A stretch of DNA of 37,457 nucleotides from Candidatus Gastranaerophilales bacterium (GTDB taxonomy: Bacteria; Cyanobacteriota; Vampirovibrionia; Gastranaerophilales; Gastranaerophilaceae), in contig JAJQHF010000112.1 of assembly GCA_021199975.1 (NCBI GenBank), forward strand, positions 1 through 37,457, written 5' to 3'. The position numbers were made by a program, and so were the translations under genes. The notes beneath the pieces were generated by a model, which did no database searches, was not told the DNA's origin, and saw nothing but the letters and a program-made list of their open reading frames with translations. Positions 7,786 to 16,437 of the stretch are shown here, piece by piece (within the stretch, counting starts at the first letter, position 1; the number at the start of each line of letters is the position of its first letter).

Positions 7786-9345
7786 TTATCTCCCTTTAGT
7801 TTTTGTTTTACCTTTAATGTTTTTAAGTTCCATAGAAGAGATACAGAACCCTTGCCCTTCTTCTTCCGTGTAGATTTTAATATTCATTGTGTACCAGGTT
7901 TGGGGGGTGGATATTTCAACTACTTTTTTGGAATAAATATTACTTGCGCAAACTCTAGCCGTTCCCTCAATCATTGTTTCAGGGATAACACCGTTAATAA
8001 GCTGTGTTTCATCATAAACAACCCCCAATGCCTCAGAGTCCACCTTAACAAATTTAGGGTTTTTTTGTTTACCGTTAACGGTTAATTGAACGTAAAAACG
8101 GTTTAAAAAATTATCGTTTAAAACCAGTAATAACGGGGTTTTTTGTTTTTTTAAGTTTGTATGCGTTCCTATATTTATATATGCGGTTTCATAAACAGCG
8201 GGATAGTAAGTACCGTTATTGGTGGTATTTATGTTTTCAATATAGATACTGCCTGTTTCTCCCGCCGTATAGACTTCATTGTTAATAACAACAACATCAT
8301 TAATATCTTGCTCAACTCTTTTAACCCATTCCTGGCGCTTGTAATCATAAATTAAAATCTCTATATTTTCGTTATTTTCTATTATGCACCATATTTCATT
8401 TTTATCACCGTAAACGCATGAAAACATTTTAAAATTATCCACGCTTCCAAAGTAAGATTGTATTTCACGTGCAACCGGACCCGCAGGTCTTATTTGCCCC
8501 GTATCAGTCATAGTAAGATAGTAAATATTTTTTTGATTGTTATCATAAAAGAATAAATAAATATCGTGTTTAACGAGTGACTGGAAGTTATAGCAGCCGT
8601 TCATAGCACTTGTAACCAGTGAAGAGTTTGCCGTGTCATTAGGAGTTGTATTTAAAAAAGATAAATCTTCATTGGTGAAAATATATAAACCGCCCGTAAA
8701 AGCGCAAACGGCGGTAACTTTTTTAGTGTAATCAATATACCAGCTGTCGGCTACATCTTCGGGGTCATCGTTCCAGGTGTAAATATCGTTTTGATGTGAT
8801 GCGTGTACTCCGTATTGGCTTGCAACCACTAAAAACCCGTTCCAATCGGTCATTGAGAGCCATTTTAAACTTCTTCCCAAATAGTCAACCGCCTCAATAG
8901 TTTGTATTTGTTCTTCCTGTGCAAAACAAACGGTTTTTGCTTCTTCGCCGTTGGTAAAAACAAACACATCATAAGCAGTGTCGGACATTGTAATACCGTT
9001 AGCATTACCCGTAACACTAAGCCCTGTAATGAGTTCTTCAAGCGTATCATCAAGATTAACTTTATATAATACTCCCTGCTCCTCATTTTCTCCATAAATA
9101 AATGTATAAGTAACATAGTCTTGAACACTTTTGAATATTCTTATTGCCTTATAACCGTCAGGCAAGTTATAAACAGCAGCATTTCCGCTCATTGATTTTA
9201 TACCCGTTTCTGAGCCTATTTCCGTTTGAATGAGTTCAACATTTTCCATATTAATAGCAGAGATTGCACCGTTAGAGTTAACTCCGTTAAACTCTCTAAT
9301 CCCTTTAAAATAACTGAATGTTTGAGGTGCAATTCTATATGCCAT
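7786..9345 (-). CDS. tail hub/stabilisation protein, P22 gp10-like
   Basis: 519 aa, predicted all-beta with repeating four-strand blades (YVTYTFIYGENEEQGVLYKV, FLVVASQYGVHASHQNDIYT, YIFTNEDLSFL, IYLFFYDNNQKNIYYLTM, EIWCIIENN, EVYTAGETGSIYI). Repeated 'strand-turn-W/Y-strand' units are those of a propeller, as in P22 gp10, the hub that closes the portal and holds the needle and spikes. It follows the gp4-like adaptor and precedes the ejection genes, exactly the position expected. Start ATG 9345. Asn- and Asp-rich turns suggest a metal-free propeller. Assignment by fold pattern and order. Confidence 0.7.
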   Translation of the reverse strand: MAYRIAPQTFSYFKGIREFNGVNSNGAISAINMENVELIQTEIGSETGIKSMSGNAAVYNLPDGYKAIRIFKSVQDYVTYTFIYGENEEQGVLYKVNLDDTLEELITGLSVTGNANGITMSDTAYDVFVFTNGEEAKTVCFAQEEQIQTIEAVDYLGRSLKWLSMTDWNGFLVVASQYGVHASHQNDIYTWNDDPEDVADSWYIDYTKKVTAVCAFTGGLYIFTNEDLSFLNTTPNDTANSSLVTSAMNGCYNFQSLVKHDIYLFFYDNNQKNIYYLTMTDTGQIRPAGPVAREIQSYFGSVDNFKMFSCVYGDKNEIWCIIENNENIEILIYDYKRQEWVKRVEQDINDVVVINNEVYTAGETGSIYIENINTTNNGTYYPAVYETAYINIGTHTNLKKQKTPLLLVLNDNFLNRFYVQLTVNGKQKNPKFVKVDSEALGVVYDETQLINGVIPETMIEGTARVCASNIYSKKVVEISTPQTWYTMNIKIYTEEEGQGFCISSMELKNIKGKTKTKGR

Positions 9346-9371
9346 TTTCTTTATTTAATCTCCTGTGATTA

Positions 9372-10034
9372 TTACCAAACTATCCGCCCGAACACCTTAA
9401 CGGGCTTACAAGCTCGTTTAAACACTCTCCACATCTCGTTAAACTCATTAATCATCGGCTTATAGTTTTCATCCTGATCGTCTTTGTTATTTTGAATCAT
9501 TGTTCTCATAACGAGACAATCCATAAAAAGGTATTCAAGATTTTCAGGCAAATTTATATAATCATCCTCATTAACAAATTCAAAAGCCGTATCCCCGTCA
9601 ACTGTCAAAACGGGTTCAAATTGAGAGTAAACAACATTTATATTATATTTTCCGTCAGGTATAGGATATAATCTTATTCTTTGAGTCGGATTATCCGTAT
9701 CAATCCAATAACTTACGGGTGTACCTGTTTCGGATTTGTCATATTTTGCAGGGTCGCCTATAAATGTAAGTTCTTCTAATGTATCAGTGTTATACACTTT
9801 ATCTATTTGACCTACGGGGATATTATATTTATATTTTTTTGCAATACAAGTCAGAGCAAGTTCTAATTTTCTAAAATTAAAGCTTTCAAGGTTATAGAGA
9901 TATCTTAAAGCACAATTTAATTCAGTTCGTGCCTGTAAGCTGTCATCGCTTGTAAAAACCATATCATCCGCATTAAAACCGCTCCATGCTTTATATCCTA
10001 ATTCAGTTAATAAACGCTGCGCCGTAACCGTCAT
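9372..10034 (-). CDS. head-tail adaptor, P22 gp4-like
   Basis: 220 aa. An N-terminal helical part (TAQRLLTELGY..., ARTELNCALRYLYNLESFNF) is followed by a beta insert with an IRLYPIPDGKYNINVVY segment ('R-L-Y-P-x-P' is typical of this family) and a C-terminal helix bundle (LPENLEYLFMDCLVMRTMIQ, FNEMWRVFKRACK). This is the head-completion adaptor that docks below the portal in podoviruses. It lies between the coat/107-aa gene and the propeller hub, the canonical position. Somewhat longer than P22 gp4 (166 aa). Confidence 0.7.
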   Translation of the reverse strand: MTVTAQRLLTELGYKAWSGFNADDMVFTSDDSLQARTELNCALRYLYNLESFNFRKLELALTCIAKKYKYNIPVGQIDKVYNTDTLEELTFIGDPAKYDKSETGTPVSYWIDTDNPTQRIRLYPIPDGKYNINVVYSQFEPVLTVDGDTAFEFVNEDDYINLPENLEYLFMDCLVMRTMIQNNKDDQDENYKPMINEFNEMWRVFKRACKPVKVFGRIVW

Positions 10035-10039
10035 TTTAT

Positions 10040-10363
10040 TTATACCACCTCAATTTTATAAATCTCTTTACCTGTTGTATCTTTAGTAATAACCTTACTT
10101 GCACCTTGTTTTAACAGTTTTCTTGCTTCGATATTACCTGAACCTATAAAGCTTTCAACCACAGCCCCCGTAACGGTTATTGGTTTGTTTTTAATCTGCA
10201 GGTTAGTTATTTTATATCTCTTAGATGAACTTTCGTAATTAACCTCAATAACTTTTTCTTTTTTGGGTGCAAGTCCGAGTATTTTATCTTCGGTCGATTG
10301 ATTTTGAGTTTCATTGATTGTTTTTGTTGTTTTAGTTTTATTTTTGATATTTTCAGCAGTCAT
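10040..10363 (-). CDS. small head-region protein, unknown
   Basis: 107 aa. The first 40 residues are Thr/Lys/Asn-rich and disordered. Residues about 45-107 form a compact beta-rich domain (KRYKITNLQIKNKPITVTGA, SKVITKDTTGKEIYKIEVV) that could be a decoration or head-completion domain. It is placed between the coat gene, from which it is separated by a strong hairpin, and the adaptor. No recognised family. The hairpin at 10414-10439 would lower its transcription relative to coat protein, as for minor head components. Confidence 0.6.
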   Translation of the reverse strand: MTAENIKNKTKTTKTINETQNQSTEDKILGLAPKKEKVIEVNYESSSKRYKITNLQIKNKPITVTGAVVESFIGSGNIEARKLLKQGASKVITKDTTGKEIYKIEVV

Positions 10364-10413
10364 TTTATAATTTTAAAATCCTTTCTAATTCTAAGTTTTT
10401 TTTAAAGGGAAAC

Positions 10414-10439
10414 GGGGGAAAAGGTTTAATTTTTCCCCC
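10414..10439 (-). terminator. hairpin after the coat gene (partial terminator/attenuator)
   Basis: A perfect 9-bp stem (GGGGGAAAA with TTTTCCCCC) closes an 8-base loop in the 135-bp gap between the coat gene and the next leftward gene. On the minus strand it is followed by a T-rich but not uninterrupted stretch (GTTTCCCTTT), so termination is probably partial. A leaky stop or stabilising 3' hairpin directly after the coat gene would give the high coat-to-minor-protein ratio usual in phages. Confidence 0.6.
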
Positions 10440-10498
10440 TTCACAAACAAAAAGAATGTGTAAAAAAGAAGAAAAAGAACAAAAAAGAACAAAAAATA

Positions 10499-11359
10499 TT
10501 ATGAGATAGTAAATGTTGCGCTTGCCAGACATGTAGGTTGTACAACCTTAGCACCGTAAACATATAAGCCTCTTACATAATCACCAAAGTTATCTTTATC
10601 CTTAAGACTTTCAACTTTAGTGATTTGTTCTGCGTATGTAATAGCTTCTGATGTACCTGCTAAGATTGCAAAGCCTGTATCCTCTTTAATAATTGTTGAT
10701 TGTTTGATGTCAAAACCTGCATACTGCATAATAGCGCCTTTTCTTACGGTTTGGTCACCTAATGTGGTAGCGTGTTTTGCTTCTTCCGAGTTTTTAATAA
10801 CTCCGATTATTTCAGGCGGAAGAATTAAGAAAGGTCTTTTCCCGTCCTCACCCAATCCGCTGTCATCAATAGCGTTTGCACGTGCAAGAAGCGTAAACAA
10901 GTTAACACAAGTTGAATAAATATCATCCGCCGTAACCGCAACCGTTCCCAATTGGTTTGTTGTGTCAACTCCGGCGATACCCAAGGCGTGTAAATAAGCG
11001 TCTTTAACGTTAACAACTTCTTTTTTAGCCTGATTGGTATATTTGCCCATAAGGTCGATATTTGCTTGTACTTTGTCAATATCAGGAACAATAAAGCTAA
11101 AGCTTTTAGCCTGGTCGACTTTTAAAGTGGTAGTTTCACCGTCTAATTTTTGATATGTCAAAGCTGTATCATCATCATAAGTAGATACTGTAATATTACC
11201 TACTGTTTGGATGTGGACGGTGTCACCCTGTCTTTTAATTTCTCCTTCATAGTTGCGGTTAACACAATCGAGCATAACCCCCGCATCCATAATTTTGCGC
11301 AATAATTCTTTTGACCATATCTCGGGTCTGAATAATCCGTCTTGTACTGTTGTAGCCAT
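10499..11359 (-). CDS. major capsid protein (HK97 fold, P22-coat-like)
   Basis: 286 aa. Typical coat features in order: an N-terminal FRPEIWSKELLRKIMDAGVM helix, an extended loop (GDTVHIQTVGNITVSTYDDD), a spine-helix region (AKSFSFIVPDIDKVQANIDL... QAKKEVVNVKDAYLHALGIA), a domain with a solvable 'RPFLILPPEII' strand, and a C-terminal beta part ending in VVQPTCLASATFTIS. It directly follows the predicted scaffold gene and is followed by an attenuator hairpin, both usual for coat genes. It is shorter than P22 gp5 (430 aa), which has an extra inserted domain. Cytoplasmic assembly of the procapsid with scaffold and portal. Confidence 0.85.
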   Translation of the reverse strand: MATTVQDGLFRPEIWSKELLRKIMDAGVMLDCVNRNYEGEIKRQGDTVHIQTVGNITVSTYDDDTALTYQKLDGETTTLKVDQAKSFSFIVPDIDKVQANIDLMGKYTNQAKKEVVNVKDAYLHALGIAGVDTTNQLGTVAVTADDIYSTCVNLFTLLARANAIDDSGLGEDGKRPFLILPPEIIGVIKNSEEAKHATTLGDQTVRKGAIMQYAGFDIKQSTIIKEDTGFAILAGTSEAITYAEQITKVESLKDKDNFGDYVRGLYVYGAKVVQPTCLASATFTIS

Positions 11360-11379
11360 TTTTTAAAACTCCTTATAAT

Positions 11380-12408
11380 TTATCTTTTCATATACTGTTG
11401 AATCAGTTTGTCTCCGTATTTCTCGTAAGCCGCATTATATTCAGCTTGTGTCATACGTTCTATCTGCTCCGCTGTAGGCATGCCGTCTGAATTAATAATA
11501 TTCCCGGCTGTACCTTCTATTTGTGAGCCTTGTTTAGCGGTTTCAATAGCTTTTTGTGCCTCATACTCTTTTATTGCCTTTGCCCGTTCAACCTGTGCTA
11601 TTCTGTCATAAACGCTTTTGAAAATGTTCATATCTTCTTTGGAGTTTATAAACCCTGCGTTACAAAAGATTTTTAATGCATCCGATTTACCCGTATTGTC
11701 GTTAACATCCGAAAGAAAATCCCCAAAGTCCTCTTTTAAAGTATTAGCCAGTTTAATATTACTTTCATCTTTCATTTGTCTTTGTTTTTGAGCATATTTA
11801 GATTGTAAATCGTTTGTCATTCGTTGTTTTTGCAACGCAACTTTTTCAATAAACCCGCTTGAAAAATAGCGCTTTGCTTCCTCAAGATACCCTTTATTAC
11901 CTGTATTGTAGTAATTAATAAGGTGTTCTCTGACTGTTTCATAGTCTTCGGGTGCTATATCTCTAATGCCGTCAGCGTATAAATTGAACTCTGCAAGAGT
12001 AACAGCGTTTGCAATTTCCGCACTCTCAACACTGTTATAACCTTGTTGTTGTGCTTGTTTAAGTCTTTGCGCCTGTAATTGAGCTTCTTGTTCCGATTGC
12101 TTGTTTAAGAGTTCATTATATTTCTTTTCGAACTCAGAAGCTTTAGAAATCATCTTTTGCGCTTCGCTGTAGCCTTTTTCGAGTTCTTCCACACTTTTAT
12201 ACTTGTTAGCATAGAGTTTTGTTTCCGTACTTGCACTGTTTGTTTCTGTTTGATTGTCATTTTCAGCCGTTTCATTATTCAGAGTTGGTTCAGCTGCTGC
12301 GGTTTCCGACACATTAACATCTGTATTAACGGTATCGGGCACAGTATTTGCTGAGGTGTCAACTACCGAAGTTTTTTCGGGTGTTGAAATTGCCGTATCT
12401 TCCGCCAT
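11380..12408 (-). CDS. scaffolding protein
   Basis: 342 aa. The first about 70 residues are acidic, Thr/Asn-rich and disordered. Then come long charged coiled-coil helices (EKKYNELLNKQSEQEAQLQA, KQRMTNDLQSKYAQKQRQMK), and the end is a short helix-turn-helix with a basic finish (QAEYNAAYEKYGDKLIQQYM). P22-type scaffolds bind coat through a basic C-terminal helix-loop-helix after a long helical body. It stands directly before the coat gene, with the portal upstream. No protease motif is seen, so like P22 scaffold it may leave the procapsid intact. Confidence 0.8.
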   Translation of the reverse strand: MAEDTAISTPEKTSVVDTSANTVPDTVNTDVNVSETAAAEPTLNNETAENDNQTETNSASTETKLYANKYKSVEELEKGYSEAQKMISKASEFEKKYNELLNKQSEQEAQLQAQRLKQAQQQGYNSVESAEIANAVTLAEFNLYADGIRDIAPEDYETVREHLINYYNTGNKGYLEEAKRYFSSGFIEKVALQKQRMTNDLQSKYAQKQRQMKDESNIKLANTLKEDFGDFLSDVNDNTGKSDALKIFCNAGFINSKEDMNIFKSVYDRIAQVERAKAIKEYEAQKAIETAKQGSQIEGTAGNIINSDGMPTAEQIERMTQAEYNAAYEKYGDKLIQQYMKR

Positions 12409-12419
12409 AAATAAAAAAC

Positions 12420-12611
12420 CTACTTTCTTTTGTTTACTTCGTTTGGTATGGATTTAACCTTGTGTAATAATTCGCACATCCCCTTTATCTCACTTGCTTC
12501 TCTGTTTTTACAGGCATTCTCTGTTATATAATCACTCATATAGGTAATTAATAAACCGCCCTCTTTTAGTTCAAGGTAATTGCGTAATTTAACGAGATTT
12601 TCCATATCCAT
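12420..12611 (-). CDS. small protein before the scaffold gene, unknown
   Basis: 63 aa, mostly helical (MENLVKLRNYLELKEGGLLI, AKs absent), with two Cys and a basic C-terminus. It is the first gene behind promoter copy B: the -10 hexamer TACAAT (12623-12618) is only six bases before its ATG at 12611, and no ribosome site precedes it, so the message may be leaderless; an alternative ATG lies at 12605. It is 11 bp ahead of the scaffold gene. No family recognised; position suggests an assembly or regulatory role. Confidence 0.6.
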   Translation of the reverse strand: MDMENLVKLRNYLELKEGGLLITYMSDYITENACKNREASEIKGMCELLHKVKSIPNEVNKRK

Positions 12612-12617
12612 ATTATT

Positions 12618-12643
12618 ATTGTACCAGTTTTCAAAACGGGCAT
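12618..12643 (-). promoter_or_regulatory. phage-specific extended -10 promoter, copy B (scaffold/coat block)
   Basis: Minus strand: ATGCCCGTTTT, GAAAAC, TGG, TACAAT, that is, a textbook extended -10 (TGnTAcAAT) with the 11-base conserved core at fixed distance. It differs from copy A at one position only. It lies between the leftward scaffold/coat block and the rightward secreted-protein island (a TATAAT lies at about 12659 on the plus strand), so its CCCGTTTTgAAAACTGG dyad could influence both. Confidence 0.7.
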
Positions 12644-12705
12644 TTTTTGAGTGTTTTTTATAATATATGACGTTTAAAAATACAAAAATAAGGGAATTTA
12701 AAAAA

Positions 12706-12750
12706 ATGTCAAAAAAAGAAAAGAAAAAAGAAAGAGAGTTTTTATTATGA
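12706..12750 (+). CDS. 14-aa leader peptide ORF coupled to the secreted protein gene
   Basis: A 14-codon frame (MSKKEKKKEREFLL) with an AAGGGA site upstream ends in TGA that overlaps the ATG of the next gene (ATGA at 12747-12750). Such overlap is the hallmark of translational coupling, so the peptide may serve only to deliver ribosomes to the secreted-protein start. It is very basic. It may instead be an untranslated purine-rich leader. Confidence 0.35.
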   Translation: MSKKEKKKEREFLL

Positions 12751-13028
12751 ACAATAAAAAGATAATAACAATATTATGTCTTGTAATGTTTGCTGCTCCT
12801 GCTTTTGCGGATAATATACAGTATGGATATAATGCAGTCGGTGAATATGTACCTGTCAAAATAGGTAATGACCGGGTTAAGTACGGATATAATGCTGTTG
12901 GTGATTACGTTCCTACTTCAATAGGAAATAATAAAATAAAATATGGCTACAATGCACAAGGTAATTATGTACCTACTTCTATACAATCATCAACTCGTAA
13001 CTACAATTCACATAAAAACAGATATTAA
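12747..13028 (+). CDS. secreted protein with three tandem about 20-aa repeats
   Basis: 93 aa. Residues 1-21 are a clear Sec signal peptide (basic MNNKK, hydrophobic core IITILCLVMFAAP, cleavage after AFA). The mature part is three near-identical repeats of the form YGYNAVGEYVP followed by about nine residues (start at about residues 27, 47, 67), then a basic Ser/Asn-rich tail. It is transcribed rightward, against the surrounding leftward virion genes, which is typical of a 'moron' expressed from the prophage. A cell-surface or periplasmic role is inferred. The function of this repeat is not known to me. Repeats use different synonymous codons, so they are old or selected at protein level. Confidence 0.75.
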   Translation: MNNKKIITILCLVMFAAPAFADNIQYGYNAVGEYVPVKIGNDRVKYGYNAVGDYVPTSIGNNKIKYGYNAQGNYVPTSIQSSTRNYNSHKNRY

Positions 13029-13032
13029 TAAT

Positions 13033-13116
13033 ATGTCCGATATAACCATACCGCAAATAATAACAACATTAATTGGTATAGGTTTGTTATGGTATATGAT
13101 TAAATATACCGATTAA
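13033..13116 (+). CDS. 27-aa single-span membrane peptide (possible)
   Basis: A 27-codon frame starts five bases after the secreted-protein stop and ends four bases inside the 3' end of the convergent portal gene. The product has a short polar start (MSDITIPQ) and one hydrophobic segment (IITTLIGIGLLWYMI), then KYTD. The ribosome site is weak. It would be the last gene of the rightward island and a membrane partner for the secreted protein. Might be a chance frame. Confidence 0.4.
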   Translation: MSDITIPQIITTLIGIGLLWYMIKYTD

Positions 13117-15116
13117 ACGGCTTGCGGCGGTATTCCTTGCCCTTGCCCTTGCAGCTGCTGTATCTGCTGCAATTGTTGCTGCTGTTCAAGTTTTTGTTTA
13201 ATCATATCTCTGTAATTATCCCTTTGAACATCCCCCATAGCCTGCTGCTGTAATTCGTTATTTCTTTGAGTTTGCTGAAATTGCTGTATAACCTGCTGTG
13301 CTGATTGTTGGAACATTGGCAATAATTGCTTTTTAACAGGGTCAGGAAGTTTTTTAAACTGCTCGAACAGTTGCGCTTCTTGTGTTTGCGGTAAAAAGAA
13401 TTTTTCCGAATTGTCAAAGCCTACCATCTCAACGGCTGTAACTAATACTTCCCGCCAGTTAATCATCTGTCTTAATTCCTGGTCTTTTCCCACGGTAGAA
13501 AATATTTGAAAAAGCTCCTGAAATTTGTTCTTGCGGTCGTTGATTGCATTTCTGTCTTCATATGTGTATTGATATTGTGCTTGTCTTATCGTGTTATCAA
13601 TCTTAAATTGCAGGTTTTCTCCTTTTTCCTGCAGATAAACGTATTCCACGCCGTCTTTAAACGTTGCCAGTAGCTCCGCAACATTCTCAATCATCGGAAT
13701 AGTCAAGTCTTGATTAATAGTATCTAATTCTTTGCTGACTTGTGAGGATGACCCTTTATCCGCTAAATTCAACTCTGTAGCTGTTCTTTTTTGAGTTTCT
13801 ATATTGCCGTACATAACGCTAGATACGCTTGAAGTATCAGCTATCTTTTGATTTAACAAACCTAATAAATCGGAAATACCGCCTGCACTGAATTTAGCTT
13901 CAACGGGCTGTCCTCCGTTATAATCATTTTTAAAAGGTAATAATTTACCGGGACTATATGGTATTGTACCGTCTGTATTTGTGTTTTCATCATTCAATAA
14001 GTCCTCATGCACCCAGCAAGGGGGATTAGCCGTAAGCTTTTGTACGTCAAAAGCGTTATTGGTAAGCTTTTCTTCCTCTTTGCACATATTTAAAACAGAT
14101 AACAAGGGGCTTATTCCTCTTTTTGTCAACGGGTTGTACTCTAAAGCGCAAAAGATAAACGGATTAATAAACATGGGGTTCTCTTCGAACCTTATGAGCC
14201 ATTTGTCCGCCAATACTTCCGCTATGTAGTTTTTATATGTTTTACCGTCAACGACAAAATCACCGTGAGCGTATAATACGCTGTATTGCCCGCCGTATTG
14301 TGTTTCATCCCTCAAATCAATTATTTCTTTATTTTCTGCACTTTCAACGTCTTTTTGCATTTTAAGCTCGTCAATAACATCATCAGGGATATTATAAACA
14401 GTATTATTTTTAATGTTCTCAATGGTGTCAAAACGCTTGTAAATTTTAATACAGCTATCCCACGACCTTTTATTATAAAGCTTAAATTTGGAATGGTCAA
14501 AAACAAACATAAATGGAGAAATGCTTTCCACACGTGCATTTTCGTATACAGGGATGTTAATATCCGATTGCATATACCCCGCTTGTGTCATCAAAGGAAT
14601 AATATTGTTATAAACAAATCCTACATCTTTTTTCTGTCTTTTAACTACTTTGGTTCTTTTTTCCCAATCTGTTTTAAAAATCATCTCTCCGATATCGTAA
14701 AGGTCGTCAATAGCTTTATCGTACTGCTTACCAATGTTCATTTTTTGTAAACTATCAACAATAGCAGCTTTTTGATTCTTTGCCATTTCTTCCGTTTGTG
14801 CGTTGGTACCGTTAACGGTAAACATCTGCTGCGGATTTTGCCATATTTCCCGCCAAATAGCTGATTTTTTAGTCCTTTTAATATTGTAAATGGTATTCAG
14901 TTTAACGTCTGATTTCCATTCAAGTTCACCCTCATACTTTTTAACACCCTGCTGCAAATAGGTATATTGCATTAATTCCCTTGCAATAGCTATCTGGTCG
15001 CTTCTGTCCGTATCCCATTGATTAAATTTTTGACTGATTGAGGCTGCTAATGCGTTCTTCTGTTCTTCCGATAACTCCGATTGATTATCTTTTATCTGTT
15101 CTTCGATTATTTCCAT
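13113..15116 (-). CDS. portal protein (P22-like)
   Basis: 667 aa, of the size of P22-type portals (about 725 aa). Early residues (KFNQWDTDRSDQIAIARELM) and the KSAIWREIWQNPQQMFTVNG segment are typical for podovirus portals; later come FVFDHSKF, GQYSVLYAHGDFVVDGKTYK, and NPPCWVHEDLL. The last about 80 residues are very Gln-rich helix (QQFQQTQRNNELQQQAMGD..., QQQQLQQIQQLQGQGQG), matching the C-terminal helical barrel that reaches into the capsid. It forms the dodecameric DNA channel on which terminase and later gp4/gp10 dock. It follows terL and precedes scaffold. Ribosome site AAAAGGGGA before ATG 15116. Confidence 0.85.
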   Translation of the reverse strand: MEIIEEQIKDNQSELSEEQKNALAASISQKFNQWDTDRSDQIAIARELMQYTYLQQGVKKYEGELEWKSDVKLNTIYNIKRTKKSAIWREIWQNPQQMFTVNGTNAQTEEMAKNQKAAIVDSLQKMNIGKQYDKAIDDLYDIGEMIFKTDWEKRTKVVKRQKKDVGFVYNNIIPLMTQAGYMQSDINIPVYENARVESISPFMFVFDHSKFKLYNKRSWDSCIKIYKRFDTIENIKNNTVYNIPDDVIDELKMQKDVESAENKEIIDLRDETQYGGQYSVLYAHGDFVVDGKTYKNYIAEVLADKWLIRFEENPMFINPFIFCALEYNPLTKRGISPLLSVLNMCKEEEKLTNNAFDVQKLTANPPCWVHEDLLNDENTNTDGTIPYSPGKLLPFKNDYNGGQPVEAKFSAGGISDLLGLLNQKIADTSSVSSVMYGNIETQKRTATELNLADKGSSSQVSKELDTINQDLTIPMIENVAELLATFKDGVEYVYLQEKGENLQFKIDNTIRQAQYQYTYEDRNAINDRKNKFQELFQIFSTVGKDQELRQMINWREVLVTAVEMVGFDNSEKFFLPQTQEAQLFEQFKKLPDPVKKQLLPMFQQSAQQVIQQFQQTQRNNELQQQAMGDVQRDNYRDMIKQKLEQQQQLQQIQQLQGQGQGIPPQAV

Positions 15117-15156
15117 TTTTTAAATATCCCCTTTTTATAATAACAATTATAACATT

Positions 15157-16437
15157 TTATTTAATCGGAAAATAATATTCAGCGGGATAGGTAACAGCAT
15201 CCAACGGATGGATTAAAAATTTTTTATTCCTGTCTTTTTTTATGTCATTTATTGTCGGTTCATCTACTTCCCTTGTCCCTTCTTTGTATTTAGCATTCTC
15301 AATATTATAAACAGTCCATTTGCACTTATCAGGGTCTATGTAAAAACAGATTTCCCCGTCATAACGCTTTACAAGGTTGTTAAATGCTTCAAACCGCTTT
15401 ATCTTATGCGGGTTTCCCCTGTGAATTTTAATATCAACATGCCTTCCGAAGTGATTTTCAAGCTTTCTTTGAATGATTTTAAAATTTGTTAAATCAGGAT
15501 TAGTTGCCATACAATTATGCTGATTACCTGCTGCATCACCATTAAGTATAATTGCCCCTTTGTGACCGCCGTAACGGTCAATAACTTCATGTGCGCAATC
15601 TTTTGTTGTTGTATGTTCTTTTATTAATTCGTCAAAAACATAGATTTTGTTTTGGTCTTTGTGAAAAAATACCCACGCCATAGGGTCATAGTTGAAATCG
15701 CACGAAATATGTAAGTCTAAATCCTTTTGATAATACAATTTTCGCTTGTTTTGTTCCGTAAATCCTTTAATAATCAAGTTTCCCATATTATCGTCAGGCT
15801 GCCCGAGCCATATAACCTTATAATCATCAGGCTTATTTATCCTTGTAAGCTCCGCCATTTCAATAATATCTTTAGACACAAAAGGGTTTTTGTCATAGTT
15901 GACGTGTATATGCAGCGTTTTATTTCTGTATATTGTTGTTAATTCGGACATTATCGGATGTTTACCGTGCGTTACTTCGGGGTTCATTGTGATAAATATC
16001 TGTGCACCCTGTGAGCGTATTGTTGGATTGAGATTATCCCATGATTTTTTACTTATTTTTTGAGCCTCTTCAACCCATACAAGCCCAAAATCCTCGTAAG
16101 ACTTGACGTTATCGGCTGTAATGTCCGATAATCCGATAAACACAATTACAGAGCCTGTAGACTTGCTTATAATCCTGGTTGCCTGTACCTCATACGGCAA
16201 TGAATATTTTTTTATTATATTAACAAAAAGCTTGTAATTACTCTCACTGATTGAGTTTTGGTGTTCTCTGCAACACAATAAATCAATTTTTTTATACATC
16301 AATTTTTCAAGTAAAAAATGAGCGACAAACCAGGATTTGCCCGAACTTCTACCCCCTGTAAGTGCGATATACCGCCCTTTAAAGTCAAATATGGGTTCAA
16401 AAACCTCTGAATATTGCCAATTATACTCAATCCGCAT
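15157..16437 (-). CDS. terL: terminase large subunit
   Basis: 426 aa from ATG 16437; a GTG four codons upstream (16449) is also possible. Walker A is GGRSSGKS (residues 28-35), Walker B is FGLVWVEEAQ (about 108-117), with the coupling motif in QIFITMNP. The nuclease half has the acidic positions HISCDFNYDPMAW, AIILNGDAAG and HPLDAVTYPAEYY, the RNase H-fold cluster. The protein packages DNA into the procapsid through the portal. Its start lies inside the terS end (11-bp overlap), so the two are coupled. Family resembles P22/Sf6-type headful terminases, which agrees with the circularly permuted assembly. Confidence 0.92.
   Translation of the reverse strand: MRIEYNWQYSEVFEPIFDFKGRYIALTGGRSSGKSWFVAHFLLEKLMYKKIDLLCCREHQNSISESNYKLFVNIIKKYSLPYEVQATRIISKSTGSVIVFIGLSDITADNVKSYEDFGLVWVEEAQKISKKSWDNLNPTIRSQGAQIFITMNPEVTHGKHPIMSELTTIYRNKTLHIHVNYDKNPFVSKDIIEMAELTRINKPDDYKVIWLGQPDDNMGNLIIKGFTEQNKRKLYYQKDLDLHISCDFNYDPMAWVFFHKDQNKIYVFDELIKEHTTTKDCAHEVIDRYGGHKGAIILNGDAAGNQHNCMATNPDLTNFKIIQRKLENHFGRHVDIKIHRGNPHKIKRFEAFNNLVKRYDGEICFYIDPDKCKWTVYNIENAKYKEGTREVDEPTINDIKKDRNKKFLIHPLDAVTYPAEYYFPIK

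Noticed and set aside
14286-14750. Rightward 154-aa frame inside the portal gene
   Set aside because: Opposite to a well-supported portal gene; no ribosome site or promoter.
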